Source: Amycolatopsis sp. CA-128772 (GTDB taxonomy: Bacteria > Actinomycetota > Actinomycetes > Mycobacteriales > Pseudonocardiaceae). From it: a DNA stretch of 38,700 nucleotides. The notes beneath the pieces are model-generated. The model searched no databases, was not told the origin of the DNA, and saw only the letters and a list, made by a program, of their open reading frames with translations. The translations under genes and the position numbers were made by a program. Numbering within the stretch: the first letter of the stretch is position 1; each line of letters starts with the position of its first letter. The stretch lies in the NCBI RefSeq assembly GCF_002904295.1, contig NZ_PPHG01000043.1, forward strand, positions 1-38,700, written 5' to 3'. This document shows, in pieces, positions 23,455-31,480 of this stretch.

Positions 23455-25230
23455 GTGCTCCGCACTCACCAAGCCGGCACCCTGCGTGCCGGACAGGCCG
23501 GACAGACCGTCACCCTCACCGGATGGGTGGCCCGGCGGCGCGATCACGGCGGCGTCATCTTCATCGACCTCCGTGACGCCAGCGGTGTCGCCCAGGTCGT
23601 CTTCCGCGAAGGCGAGATGGCCGAGCGCGCCCACGCGCTGCGGTCGGAGTTCTGCGTGAAGATCGTCGGCGAGGTCGCGCAGCGTCCCGAGGGCAACGCG
23701 AACGCCGAGATCCCCACCGGCGAGATCGAGGTCCTCGCGACCGAGCTCGAGGTGCTGTCGGAGTCCGCGCCGCTGCCGTTCCCGATCGACGACCGCGTCG
23801 ACGTCGGCGAGGAAATCCGCCTCAAGCACCGCTACCTCGACCTGCGCCGCAGCGGCCCGGCCGCGGCCATGCGGCTGCGCAGCGAGGTCAGCCGCGCCGC
23901 GCGCGAGGTCCTGCACGCCCAGGACTTCGTCGAGATCGAGACCCCGACGATGACCCGCTCGACGCCCGAAGGCGCGCGCGACTTCCTGGTCCCGGCCCGG
24001 CTCAAGCCCGGCTCCTGGTACGCCCTGCCGCAGTCGCCGCAGCTGTTCAAGCAGCTGCTCATGGTCGGCGGCATGGAGCGGTACTACCAGATAGCCCGCT
24101 GCTACCGCGACGAAGACTTCCGCGCGGACCGCCAGCCCGAGTTCACCCAGCTCGACATCGAGATGAGCTTCGTCGAGCAGGACGACGTCATCAAGCTCGG
24201 CGAGGACATCGTCTCCGCCCTGTGGAAGCTGGTCGGGCACGAGATCCCGCGGCCCATCCCGCGCATCACCTACCACGAGGCGATGGCCAAGTACGGCTCG
24301 GACAAGCCGGACCTGCGCTTCGACCTCGAAATCACCGACATGACGGACTTCTTCGCCGACACGCCGTTCCGCGTGTTCCAGGCGCCGTACGTCGGGGCGG
24401 TCGTGATGGCCGGTGGCGCCGGCCAGCCGCGCCGGCAGCTCGACGCGTGGCAGGAGTGGGCCAAGCAGCGCGGCGCGCGCGGCCTCGCGTACATCCTCGT
24501 CAACGAGGACGGCACGCTCGGCGGCCCGGTCGCGAAGAACCTGTCCGAGACCGAGCGCGAGAACGTCGCCGCCGCGGCGGGCGCCAAGCCGGGCGACTGC
24601 ATCTTCTTCTCCGCGGGCAAGGCGTCGAGCACGCAGCCGCTGCTGGGCGCCGCGCGCGACGAGATCGGCAAGCGGCTCGGCCTGATCGACGAAAACGCCT
24701 GGTCGTTCGTGTGGGTCGTCGACGCGCCGCTGTTCGCGCCGGTCGAGGACATCGGCGACGACGTCGCCGTCGGCTCCGGCAAGTGGACCGCGGTGCACCA
24801 CGCGTTCACCTCGCCGACCCCCGAGTGGATCGACAAGTTCGAGCAGGACCCGGGCAACGCGCTGGCCTACGCCTACGACATCGTCTGCAACGGCAACGAG
24901 ATCGGCGGCGGCTCGATCCGTATCCACCGCGGCGACGTCCAGAAGCGCGTCTTCAACCTGATGGGCCTCGGCGACGAGGAAGCGCAGGAGAAGTTCGGCT
25001 TCCTGCTCGACGCGTTCGCCTTCGGCCCGCCGCCGCACGGCGGCATCGCGTTCGGCTGGGACCGCATCGTCATGCTGCTGGCCAAGGCCGACTCGCTGCG
25101 TGACGTGATCGCGTTCCCGAAGACCGGCGGCGGCTACGACCCGCTGACCGCGGCGCCCGCGCCGATCACCGCGCAGCAGCGCAAGGAAGCCGGGATCGAC
25201 GCGAAGCCGGCCGCCGCCCCGCAGAACTAG
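23455..25230 (+). CDS. aspS: Aspartyl-tRNA synthetase
   Basis: 591 aa, bacterial-type class IIb synthetase. An N-terminal OB-fold anticodon domain (VTLTGWVARRRDHGGVIFIDL) is followed by motif 1, then motif 2 with QIARCYRDEDFRADRQPEFTQLD, a GAD insertion (about 290-420) and motif 3 GGIAFGWDRIVMLL. It charges tRNA-Asp. Whether it is discriminating, or also serves tRNA-Asn as the mycobacterial enzyme does, is not decided here. The GTG at 23455 has AAGGAGAG upstream. An in-frame-shifted ATG at 23433 gives only a 5' overlapping frame and is not the start. Its stop TAG overlaps the next GTG by one base. Confidence 0.96.
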   Translation: MLRTHQAGTLRAGQAGQTVTLTGWVARRRDHGGVIFIDLRDASGVAQVVFREGEMAERAHALRSEFCVKIVGEVAQRPEGNANAEIPTGEIEVLATELEVLSESAPLPFPIDDRVDVGEEIRLKHRYLDLRRSGPAAAMRLRSEVSRAAREVLHAQDFVEIETPTMTRSTPEGARDFLVPARLKPGSWYALPQSPQLFKQLLMVGGMERYYQIARCYRDEDFRADRQPEFTQLDIEMSFVEQDDVIKLGEDIVSALWKLVGHEIPRPIPRITYHEAMAKYGSDKPDLRFDLEITDMTDFFADTPFRVFQAPYVGAVVMAGGAGQPRRQLDAWQEWAKQRGARGLAYILVNEDGTLGGPVAKNLSETERENVAAAAGAKPGDCIFFSAGKASSTQPLLGAARDEIGKRLGLIDENAWSFVWVVDAPLFAPVEDIGDDVAVGSGKWTAVHHAFTSPTPEWIDKFEQDPGNALAYAYDIVCNGNEIGGGSIRIHRGDVQKRVFNLMGLGDEEAQEKFGFLLDAFAFGPPPHGGIAFGWDRIVMLLAKADSLRDVIAFPKTGGGYDPLTAAPAPITAQQRKEAGIDAKPAAAPQN

Positions 25231-26177
25231 TGCTGCACCTCAGGGCCGTGTGCCCGCCGGACAAGACCGCCGAGGCGCTCGACATCCTGCGGGCGCACGC
25301 CGGCACGGCGCACCTGGTGGTGCACCGCGGCGCCGCCGTGGAGCCGGCGGGTGACCTGGTCGAGGCCGACATCGCGCGCGAGGCGGCGGACGAGATCATC
25401 GACGCGCTGTGCGTGCTCGAGCTCGACCACACCGGCGGCATCACCCTGGAAGCCCTCGACACGGCGCTGTCCGACGCCGCCGACAAGGCGGAAGAGGCGG
25501 CGCCGGGCGAGGGCGCGGACGCCGTCGTGTGGCAGGAGCTGCTGGGCCGCACGGGTGAAGAATCGCGGCTGAACGTGACGTTCCTGGCGTTCCTCATCAT
25601 CGCCTGCCTGCTCGCGGCGGTCGGCGTGCTCACCGACTCCGCCGTGACGATCGTCGGCGCGATGGTGGTCGGGCCGGAGTTCGGGCCGCTGGCCGCGCTC
25701 GCCGTCGGCCTGGTGCTGCGGCACGGGCAGCTGGCCCGGCAGGCCGCGGCCGCCCTGGGCGTCGGCTTCCCGCTGGCCATGGTGGTCACCCTGGGCGGCG
25801 CGCTGCTGGTCCGCGTGACCGGCGTCTTCGGCGAGCGGGCGTTCGAGCTGCAGCAGCACAACGAGGTCGACTTCGTGTTCTCCGTCGGGGTGCCGTCGCT
25901 CGTGGTGGCGATGCTCGCCGGCGCCGCCGGGATGCTCGCCATGACGTCGGCGAAGTCGGCCGCGCTGGTGGGCGTGTTCATCTCCGTGACCACGGTGCCG
26001 GCCGCGGGGTACGCGGTCGTCGCGGCCGTGGCGGGGGAGTGGAGCCGGTGCCTCCAGTCCGTCGGCCAGCTGCTGGTCAACCTTCTCGGAATCGTTGCAG
26101 CTGCGGCCATTGTGTTGATCGTGCGCCGGAATGGGCAACGTTCAGCGGTGGGAAAGCGTCCGCTTTCACGCGGGTGA
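25230..26177 (+). CDS. DUF389 membrane protein
   Basis: 315 aa. An N-terminal cytosolic domain of about 110 residues (LHLRAVCPPDKTAEALDIL, ferredoxin-like pattern) is followed by five to six hydrophobic helices. The DUF389/TIGR00341 core is TDSAVTIVGAMVVGPEFGPLAALA and the later MLAMTSAKSAALVGVFISVTTVPAAG. The family is found in all three domains of life, but its transported substrate, if any, is unknown to me. Its GTG at 25230 overlaps the last base of aspS (TAGTG), so it is translated from the aspS mRNA. Near its 3' end GAAAGCG/CGCTTTC (26152-26167) forms a tight palindrome inside the coding sequence. Confidence 0.85.
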   Translation: MLHLRAVCPPDKTAEALDILRAHAGTAHLVVHRGAAVEPAGDLVEADIAREAADEIIDALCVLELDHTGGITLEALDTALSDAADKAEEAAPGEGADAVVWQELLGRTGEESRLNVTFLAFLIIACLLAAVGVLTDSAVTIVGAMVVGPEFGPLAALAVGLVLRHGQLARQAAAALGVGFPLAMVVTLGGALLVRVTGVFGERAFELQQHNEVDFVFSVGVPSLVVAMLAGAAGMLAMTSAKSAALVGVFISVTTVPAAGYAVVAAVAGEWSRCLQSVGQLLVNLLGIVAAAAIVLIVRRNGQRSAVGKRPLSRG

Positions 26178-26255
26178 CCCGTGTCCGGGCGGATGCGCCT
26201 TTCTGTCCGGATGTCAGTAGTCATGGTTGCTCAGTCACGAGTAGGGTCGGTGACA

Positions 26256-27443
26256 ATGACAGTCGACACCTCCTCCACCGGCGACGCTGGGGTCGGGGCA
26301 GGAGCCGAGCAGCTCGCCGTCGCCGCGGCGGTCGCGGCGGGCGAGTCCGTTCTCTCGCGCCGGTTCGGCAGTCCCATCACCCTGGTCGCGCCCGAGGACC
26401 TCGCGGGCAGCGGACCGGCGACGGTGGTCCGCGCGCGGGTGGTGTCGTCGTCGTTCGCGCTGCCGCGCACGCTGGTCATCAAGCACTACCCGGATCCCCC
26501 GCAGCCGGACGCGGCCGACCCGTTCGCGCAGGAGGCGGTCAGCTACCAGCTGTTCACGGCGCTCTCCGAGGACGAGCGCATGTGCCCGGAGCTGCTGGCC
26601 CACGACGGCCGCGACCGCGTGCTGGTGCTGGAGGACCTGGGCCGCACGCCGACGCTGGAGGACAAGCTCTACGCCCGCGACTCCCGCGCGGCCGAGCGCG
26701 CGCTGCTGTCCTGGGCCCGCTCGCTGGGCCGCCTGCACTCGAGCACGGCCGGGCGCGAAGCCGACTTCAACGCGTTGCTGCGCCGGCTCGGCGGCCCGGC
26801 GAAGAGCGATTCGGGCGCGGTCGACGAGCTGTGCGCGCGGGTGCCGTCGCTGATCCAGGAGCGCCTGGGCATCCCGGTGCCGGACGAGGTCCGCGCCCAG
26901 GTGACGACGGCACTGGAGCACTCCCGGTCGACGGGCTTCCGGGCGTTCAGCCCGGTGGAGCTGAGCCCGGACAACAACCTGGTGACGGGCGAGGGCGTCC
27001 GCTTCCTCGACTTCGAGTACGGCTGCGTCCGGTCGGCCCTGGTCGACGCGGCCCACCTGCGCCTCCCGTTCGCGAGCTGGCCGGACGCCCTGGCCCTCCC
27101 GGCGGGCATGAGCGAGGCGATGATCGCGGCCTGGCGCGCGGAGGTGGTGGGCATCTGGCCGGCCTTCGCGGACGACGAGGTACTGGCGGCGCATCTCACG
27201 AGCAGCGAGCTGCTGAGGGTTTGGCTGATCACGGGCGAGGAGCTGGGCTCGTTGAACCTGTCGCGGCACGCGGCTCCGGTCAGTCGCGAGGCGGCGTTCG
27301 TGACTTGGTGGCGGGATCTGGCGAAGCATGCCGGGTATGTCCGGATGGCGGCGGTTTCGGAGTTCGCGGCGCGGGTGGCGGCAGCTTTGGCCGCGCGGCT
27401 GGGGCCGCATGCTGACCTGGCGTTTTATCCTGCGTTTCGGTGA
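26256..27443 (+). CDS. APH/choline-kinase-fold protein with altered catalytic loop
   Basis: 395 aa. Residues about 40-130 are the small lobe (VIKHYP with a candidate ATP lysine, then VLVLEDLG hinge) and about 150-260 the large-lobe core. The Brenner loop of aminoglycoside phosphotransferases (HxDLxPxN) appears here as P233-V-E235-L-S-P-D-N240, while the metal-binding Asp of RFLDFEYG (D252) is kept. The catalytic Asp is thus Glu and the His is Pro, which suggests weak or changed kinase activity. The substrate is unknown. The ATG at 26256 has only a weak GGG upstream; TAGGGT (26242-26247) ends 8 nt before it, so a leaderless start is possible. It follows DUF389 after a 78-bp gap. Confidence 0.75.
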   Translation: MTVDTSSTGDAGVGAGAEQLAVAAAVAAGESVLSRRFGSPITLVAPEDLAGSGPATVVRARVVSSSFALPRTLVIKHYPDPPQPDAADPFAQEAVSYQLFTALSEDERMCPELLAHDGRDRVLVLEDLGRTPTLEDKLYARDSRAAERALLSWARSLGRLHSSTAGREADFNALLRRLGGPAKSDSGAVDELCARVPSLIQERLGIPVPDEVRAQVTTALEHSRSTGFRAFSPVELSPDNNLVTGEGVRFLDFEYGCVRSALVDAAHLRLPFASWPDALALPAGMSEAMIAAWRAEVVGIWPAFADDEVLAAHLTSSELLRVWLITGEELGSLNLSRHAAPVSREAAFVTWWRDLAKHAGYVRMAAVSEFAARVAAALAARLGPHADLAFYPAFR

Positions 27444-27479
27444 GTGGGGCTCCGGCCTGATTCCTGCCGGGTTTTCCCC

Positions 27480-27526
27480 GCCGACCCGAACGCCGGATGG
27501 TTGAGGCGGCTGCGTATCGGGTCGGC
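27480..27526 (+). terminator. Inverted repeat after the APH-like gene
   Basis: GCCGACCCGA (27480-27489) and TCGGGTCGGC (27517-27526) are perfect 10-bp arms with a 27-nt loop, 37 nt after the stop at 27443. Its left side resembles the element after the siderophore operon (18945-18975). Confidence 0.45.
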
Positions 27527-27595
27527 AGGGGGGTGTGGCCGGAGGGGAGTGTTGCTGCCGGGGAGGCCGCCTCGGCCACGCCGGTTTCCGACCAG

Positions 27596-27629
27596 CCCTC
27601 CGGCCATGCCACCCCTCCGGCCATGCCAC
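27596..27629. repeat. Perfect tandem duplication, 17-bp unit, two copies
   Basis: CCCTCCGGCCATGCCAC occurs at 27596-27612 and again directly at 27613-27629. It lies in non-coding DNA and probably arose by replication slippage. Confidence 0.85.
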
Positions 27630-27802
27630 TTCCCAGCCACCCCGCCCGGGACCCATCCCCCCAGTGCCGAGGTGGCGGAGGCGGTAGCTGGAGAGGCGGG
27701 CCAGAGGTAGCTGCGCCGAACCCGTGAGCTCCGCGTCAAGAATTAGGCCCCGTGTAGCGATCGCGTTACCTCGACCTCACCGCCCGTGAGCCTGCGTGGC
27801 CG

Positions 27803-28636
27803 ATGGTCGTCAACGTGACCGTGATGAGCGTCGATGTCACTTCCGAACTTCCCGAGCCCGCTCCGCGGCTGCCGCGGAGCGCCCGGACCTTGGTCGTCCT
27901 GGGGGACTCCACCGCCGTCGGGCTGGGTGATCCGCTCCCTCGGCGGGGCGGCTGGCGGGGGGTCGGGCCGCTCGTTGCCGCCGCGCTCGGGGTGGGGGGC
28001 GAGGGGTACCTCAATCCCTCCTTTGCCGGTGCGCGGATGCGGTGCGTGCTCACCGAACAGGTGCCCGCCGCCGTTGCTCGGCGGCCCGATGTCGCCCTGG
28101 TCGTTGCCGGGATGAACGACACCCTGCGGCCCGACTTCGAGGCCGGGCGGGTCGCCGCCGAGCTCACCGAAGTCATCCGGCGGCTCAAGGATGCCGGTAC
28201 CACCGTCGTGCCCGTGCGGTTCCACGACCACAGCCGGGTCTTCCGTCTCCCGCCGTCCCTGAAACGCGCCCTCAGCGCCCGCGTCGCCGAGCTCAACGCC
28301 GCCATCGATGAGGTCGTCGCCCGGGAAGGCGTGCCCTGTCTCGATCTCGCGCGGCTGCCCGGTGCCTACGACCTGGCGTCGTGGAGCGTCGACCGGCTGC
28401 ACCCCTCCGAACTCGGCCACCGGATGCTCGCGAGCGGCTTCACCGGGCTGCTCGCCGAAGCCGGGTTCGACGTGCCGGCGCCGGTCAGCCTCACCTGCAG
28501 CGGTGGGGTCGAGCCGAGCGCCGCGGGGCACGTGGGGTGGCTGGTGCTCAAGGGTATCCCGTGGCTGTGGCGCCGCGGCCGCGAGTTCCTGCCCTACGCC
28601 GCCGTCATCATGTGGAACTCGTTCCGCGCCCGCTGA
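27803..28636 (+). CDS. SGNH/GDSL-family hydrolase
   Basis: 277 aa from the ATG at 27803; an ATG at 27824 is equally possible, as neither has a clear Shine-Dalgarno. The SGNH blocks are visible: VVLGDSTAVGLGDPLP (block I, catalytic Ser), VAGMNDTLRP (block III, Asn) and DRLHPSELGH (block V, Asp/His). The block II glycine is within FAGARMRC. Such enzymes are esterases, lipases or acyl hydrolases; the substrate is not evident. There is no signal peptide. The last about 30 residues contain Trp/Leu-rich segments (WLVLKGIPWLWRR) that may touch the membrane. Its 3' end overlaps the convergent phosphoesterase gene by 29 bp. Confidence 0.85.
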   Translation: MVVNVTVMSVDVTSELPEPAPRLPRSARTLVVLGDSTAVGLGDPLPRRGGWRGVGPLVAAALGVGGEGYLNPSFAGARMRCVLTEQVPAAVARRPDVALVVAGMNDTLRPDFEAGRVAAELTEVIRRLKDAGTTVVPVRFHDHSRVFRLPPSLKRALSARVAELNAAIDEVVAREGVPCLDLARLPGAYDLASWSVDRLHPSELGHRMLASGFTGLLAEAGFDVPAPVSLTCSGGVEPSAAGHVGWLVLKGIPWLWRRGREFLPYAAVIMWNSFRAR

Positions 28637-29336
28637 ACACCCGCAACGCTTCCACGTCCGAAGCCGGGTTGCGGACGAAATAGTCCGCCCACTCCTCGAT
28701 GTCCGGATAACCCGACCGCGAGGCAAGGAACCGGCACGCCGCCTCGGTGTCGTACTCCGTGCGCCGCAGCCGGACGCCGTCGCCGAGCAGGGCCCAGTGC
28801 GCGCCCCTGGCCCCGTACGGCATTCCGACGCTGCCGGGGTTCACGACCAGCCGCCGGTCGGCGAACCGGGCGAACTGCATGTGCGTGTGCCCGCAGACGA
28901 CCGTCTGCGCGGACACGCCCCCCAGCACCTCCGCCCAGCGCTCCGGCGGCGAGTCCACCAGCACGATCTCCGTGTCGTTGCGCGGGGTCGCGTGGCAGTA
29001 CAGCACCCCGTCCAGCGTCACCGTCAGCGGCAACGCGTCCAGCACCGGCAGGTCGGCCGGACGCAGCTGCCGCGCCGCCCACGGAAAAATCGGGTCCGGG
29101 ACGAACGAACCGCCGGTGCGGGCCGACTCGGCCAGCTCGCGGTCGGCGTTGCCGCGGACCCACACCGCGCGGTCGCCGAGCTCCTGCAGCCGCTCGAGGG
29201 TTTCCACCGGCATCGGCCCGGCCAGCAGGTCGCCCAGGAGCACGATCCGGTCCGCGGCCCGGACGTCCGGCTCCGCCAGGACCGCCTCCAGCGCCGGGAG
29301 CACCCCGTGGATGTCGGACAGCACGGCCACGTTCAC
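28608..29336 (-). CDS. Calcineurin-like metallophosphoesterase (YfcE/MJ0936-like)
   Basis: 242 aa from the GTG at 29336. This start is preferred because the conserved VAVLSDIHG strand begins at residue 3 and G-rich bases precede it. Metal-ligand motifs in order are DIHG, GDLLAGP, GNAD and CGHTHMQF, completed by NPGSVGMPYG. The family hydrolyses phosphodiesters or phosphomonoesters with a two-metal centre; the substrate is unknown. It is 61 bp downstream of the P450 gene on the same strand but separated from it by a hairpin. Confidence 0.85.
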   Translation of the reverse strand: MNVAVLSDIHGVLPALEAVLAEPDVRAADRIVLLGDLLAGPMPVETLERLQELGDRAVWVRGNADRELAESARTGGSFVPDPIFPWAARQLRPADLPVLDALPLTVTLDGVLYCHATPRNDTEIVLVDSPPERWAEVLGGVSAQTVVCGHTHMQFARFADRRLVVNPGSVGMPYGARGAHWALLGDGVRLRRTEYDTEAACRFLASRSGYPDIEEWADYFVRNPASDVEALRVFSGRGTSST

Positions 29337-29359
29337 CGCCCCACCATCGGCCACGCGCA

Positions 29360-29391
29360 GCGCCCCGGGCGAGGGATTTCGCCCAGGGCGC
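29360..29391 (-). terminator. Hairpin terminator of the TetR-P450 operon
   Basis: Bases 29360-29372 and 29379-29391 pair over 13 bp with a single mismatch and a 6-nt loop, starting 6 nt after the P450 stop on the minus strand. Confidence 0.65.
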
Positions 29392-29397
29392 AACGGG

Positions 29398-30609
29398 TCA
29401 CCCCGTGGTGAGCGGCAGCTCGCGCACGCCCGTCATGTTCGGGTTGACCTGGAACTTCGGCGGCTCGCCCGGGATCGTGCGCAACGCCGGGTAACGGTCG
29501 AACAGGACGTCCAGCGCGACCCGGCCTTCCAGCCGCGCGAGCGGCGCGCCGATGCAGAAGTGGATGCCGCGGCCGAACGCCAGGTGCGGGTTCTCCTCGC
29601 GCAGCGGGTCGAACCGGCCCGGGTCGGTGAACACCCGCTCGTCCCGGTTGGCCGCCGCCACCCACACCAGCAGCATCTGGTCCGCCGGTACCGTGACGCC
29701 GCCGACCTCCGCCTCCCGCATCGTCGTGCGGGCCACCGCCGCGAACGGCGTGAGGTAGCGCAGGGACTCCTCGATCACCGGCGGCACGAGCGAGCGGTCC
29801 GCGCGCGCCCGCTCGTCCCACTCGGGGAAGGTGTCCAGGCACAGCACCACGTTGCCGAGCAGCATCGTGGTGGTGATGTGGCCGGCCAGCAGCAGGATGT
29901 TGGCGAAGTTGACGACCTCGGCGCGGGACAGCCGTTCGCCGTCCAGCTCCGCCTCGACCAGTTTCGTCAGCAGGTCTTCCCGCGGCTGCTTGCGCCGCTC
30001 GTCGACGTGCCCGCCGAGGTAGTCGATGAGCGCCTTCTGGCCGTCCAGGGACCGCTTGATCGCCTCGTCCTGCTTCTCGTCCTTCTTCACCAGCGAAACC
30101 TGGTCCGCGGATTCGAACATGCGGTCCACCCAGCCCTTGAACAGGTACCGGTCGCTCGCCGGGACGCCCAGCAGCTCGGCGATCACGATCACCGGCAGCG
30201 GGTAGGCCAGGTCGGCCACCAGTTCCAGCCGGCCGCCGCCGGGGGCCGCGTCGAGCAGCTCGTGGGTGATCGCGGCGATCCTCGGCTCGAGGTCGGCCAC
30301 CACCTTCGGCGTGAACGCGCGGCTGACCAGCTTGCGCATCTTGTTGTGCAGCGGCGGGTCCAGCTGCAGCAGGCTGCCCGCGGCCAGGGCGTCCTCGTCC
30401 AGCTCCGGCATCATCTCCTTCGGTACCAGGCGGGACGTGTCGGAGGAGAACGTCGCCGGGTCGCGGAGGATCCCCTCGGTCTCCGGGTGCCCGTAGACGT
30501 TCCACATCCCCAGTTCCGCCGCGAACTCGACCTGCTTCTCCGGCTGCTTCCCCCGCAGCCAGAACTGGGCTTGGTGCAGGCCCCAGGTGTCGGCGAGTGT
30601 GGTGGTCAT
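29398..30609 (-). CDS. Cytochrome P450
   Basis: 403 aa, normal length for a soluble bacterial P450. The heme motif is FGRGIHFCIG with C352 as thiolate ligand. The ExxR pair is E281-SL-R284, and PDP-like FTDPGRFDP is present. The I-helix reads LLLAGHITTTML (A242, G243, T246): the acidic residue before the Thr is Ile245, which occurs in some actinobacterial macrolide-type P450s. The enzyme needs a separate ferredoxin and reductase, neither encoded here. The ATG at 30609 has AAGGGG 6-8 nt upstream. It follows the TetR gene by 32 bp, so the regulator probably controls it. No biosynthetic genes are adjacent, so the substrate may be an external compound. Confidence 0.93.
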   Translation of the reverse strand: MTTTLADTWGLHQAQFWLRGKQPEKQVEFAAELGMWNVYGHPETEGILRDPATFSSDTSRLVPKEMMPELDEDALAAGSLLQLDPPLHNKMRKLVSRAFTPKVVADLEPRIAAITHELLDAAPGGGRLELVADLAYPLPVIVIAELLGVPASDRYLFKGWVDRMFESADQVSLVKKDEKQDEAIKRSLDGQKALIDYLGGHVDERRKQPREDLLTKLVEAELDGERLSRAEVVNFANILLLAGHITTTMLLGNVVLCLDTFPEWDERARADRSLVPPVIEESLRYLTPFAAVARTTMREAEVGGVTVPADQMLLVWVAAANRDERVFTDPGRFDPLREENPHLAFGRGIHFCIGAPLARLEGRVALDVLFDRYPALRTIPGEPPKFQVNPNMTGVRELPLTTG

Positions 30610-30641
30610 TTCCGCCCCTTTCCCCTGTGTGGCCCCGGGAG

Positions 30642-31349
30642 TCACCCGGGTGACCTGGTGGGATCGTGTGCGTAGATCCCGTTGCGGTAGCCCGAGACGA
30701 GGTCCTCGAGCGCCGAGCTCAGTTCCGCCGCCACCTCCGCGACCGCGCCGGGATCGGGCTCCCCGGGCGGTTCGAACGCGGTGCGGATCAGGTGGGCGAG
30801 CACCTTCGCCTTCGCTTCGAGGGGAACGTCCTCGAACTCGTGCGAAAGCGTGTCGCCCAGGTAGAAGCCGAGTGTCGAGGCGCTGAGCGCGTAGCTCAGG
30901 TTCGGCACGTCCGCGCGGATCAGCCCGTGCCGCAGCATGGTTTCTTCGAACTGCGCGCGCAGCTCGTCCTGCTGCTTGTGCAGGGCGAGGTCGCCGAGGG
31001 AACCGAACATCTCGGCGTTGCCGCGCAGCATCGCCATCACCAGCGGACGGCGGTGCGTGACCAGGAACGACCCCGGGATCATCCGGTGCGGGAGGATCAT
31101 CGCCGGATCGGCCGCGATCGCCCGCAGGATCTCGTCGGTCAGGTCGGCCGACTCGCGCATCATCAGCGCCTGGAACAGCAGCTCCTTGTTGCGCCAGTGC
31201 AGGTAGACGGTGCCCTTGCCGATGCCGACCGCGCGGGCGATGTCGTCCACCGCCACCTTGCGGTAGCCCATGCGCAGCAGCAGCTCGCCTGCGGCGTCCA
31301 GGATCCGGTCGGCGCGCTCACGGTTGGGATGGCTCATGCGGTCGTCCAC
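30642..31349 (-). CDS. TetR-family transcriptional regulator
   Basis: 235 aa from the GTG at 31349; an ATG at 31337 gives 231 aa. The N-terminal HTH spans about residues 12-58: ADRILDAAGELLLRMGYRK, then VDDIARAVGIGKGTVYLHWRNKELLF, a textbook TetR recognition helix. The C-terminal ligand domain is variable, with LGFYLGDTLSHEF and a Pro/Glu-rich end. First gene of a two-gene unit with the P450, so it likely represses itself and the P450 until a ligand, perhaps the P450 substrate, binds. A matching palindrome is upstream at 31377-31402. It is divergent from rarA. Confidence 0.9.
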   Translation of the reverse strand: MDDRMSHPNRERADRILDAAGELLLRMGYRKVAVDDIARAVGIGKGTVYLHWRNKELLFQALMMRESADLTDEILRAIAADPAMILPHRMIPGSFLVTHRRPLVMAMLRGNAEMFGSLGDLALHKQQDELRAQFEETMLRHGLIRADVPNLSYALSASTLGFYLGDTLSHEFEDVPLEAKAKVLAHLIRTAFEPPGEPDPGAVAEVAAELSSALEDLVSGYRNGIYAHDPTRSPG

Positions 31350-31376
31350 CTGTTGGTTCGTTGAGAGTTTGACGTG

Positions 31377-31402
31377 TTGACCGGATTCGCACTTTCGGTC
31401 AA
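31377..31402. promoter_or_regulatory. Candidate TetR operator between the TetR gene and rarA
   Basis: TTGACCG (31377-31383) and CGGTCAA (31396-31402) are perfect 7-bp arms 12 bp apart. The element is 28-53 bp upstream of the TetR start, and the minus-strand arm contains a TTGACC that could be the -35 box. Size and symmetry fit a TetR dimer site; a related half-site CCGGTCAG follows at 31403-31410. Confidence 0.5.
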
Positions 31403-31467
31403 CCGGTCAGTACGACGGTAGCGCCGATCCGGGGACCGGGGCAAGCGGTTCTGTCGGTGCGGTCGGT

Positions 31468-31473
31468 TAACGT
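31468..31473 (+). promoter_or_regulatory. Probable -10 element of a leaderless rarA transcript
   Basis: TAACGT ends 7 nt before the rarA GTG at 31481, and no Shine-Dalgarno is present. Transcription would begin at or next to the start codon. A clear -35 box is not visible. Confidence 0.4.
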
Positions 31474-31480
31474 CTTCTTC

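Larger units (their letters stand above)
27444..27802. other. 359-bp intergenic region without a supported gene
   Basis: All frames here are short or lack family-like composition. The region holds a terminator-like inverted repeat (27480-27526), a perfect 17-bp tandem duplication (27596-27629) and a possible -10 element TTACCT (27766-27771) for the SGNH hydrolase. Peptides read from it are Gly/Pro/Arg/Trp-rich, as expected of non-coding high-GC DNA. Confidence 0.6.

Noticed and set aside
23433..23576. Small ORF starting with the ATG at 23433 before aspS
   Set aside because: Runs out of frame into aspS, is Ser/Arg/His-rich without family features, and AAGGAG at 23439 lies inside it and serves the aspS GTG.
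26152..26167. GAAAGCG-TC-CGCTTTC palindrome as operator of the APH-like gene
   Set aside because: It lies inside the DUF389 coding end about 90 bp from the next start, with a loop too tight for a hairpin. No supporting repeat elsewhere was found.
27444..27739. Short ORFs in the gap after the APH-like gene
   Set aside because: Gly/Pro/Trp/Arg repeats reflect the tandem duplication and GC bias. No Shine-Dalgarno or recognisable protein.
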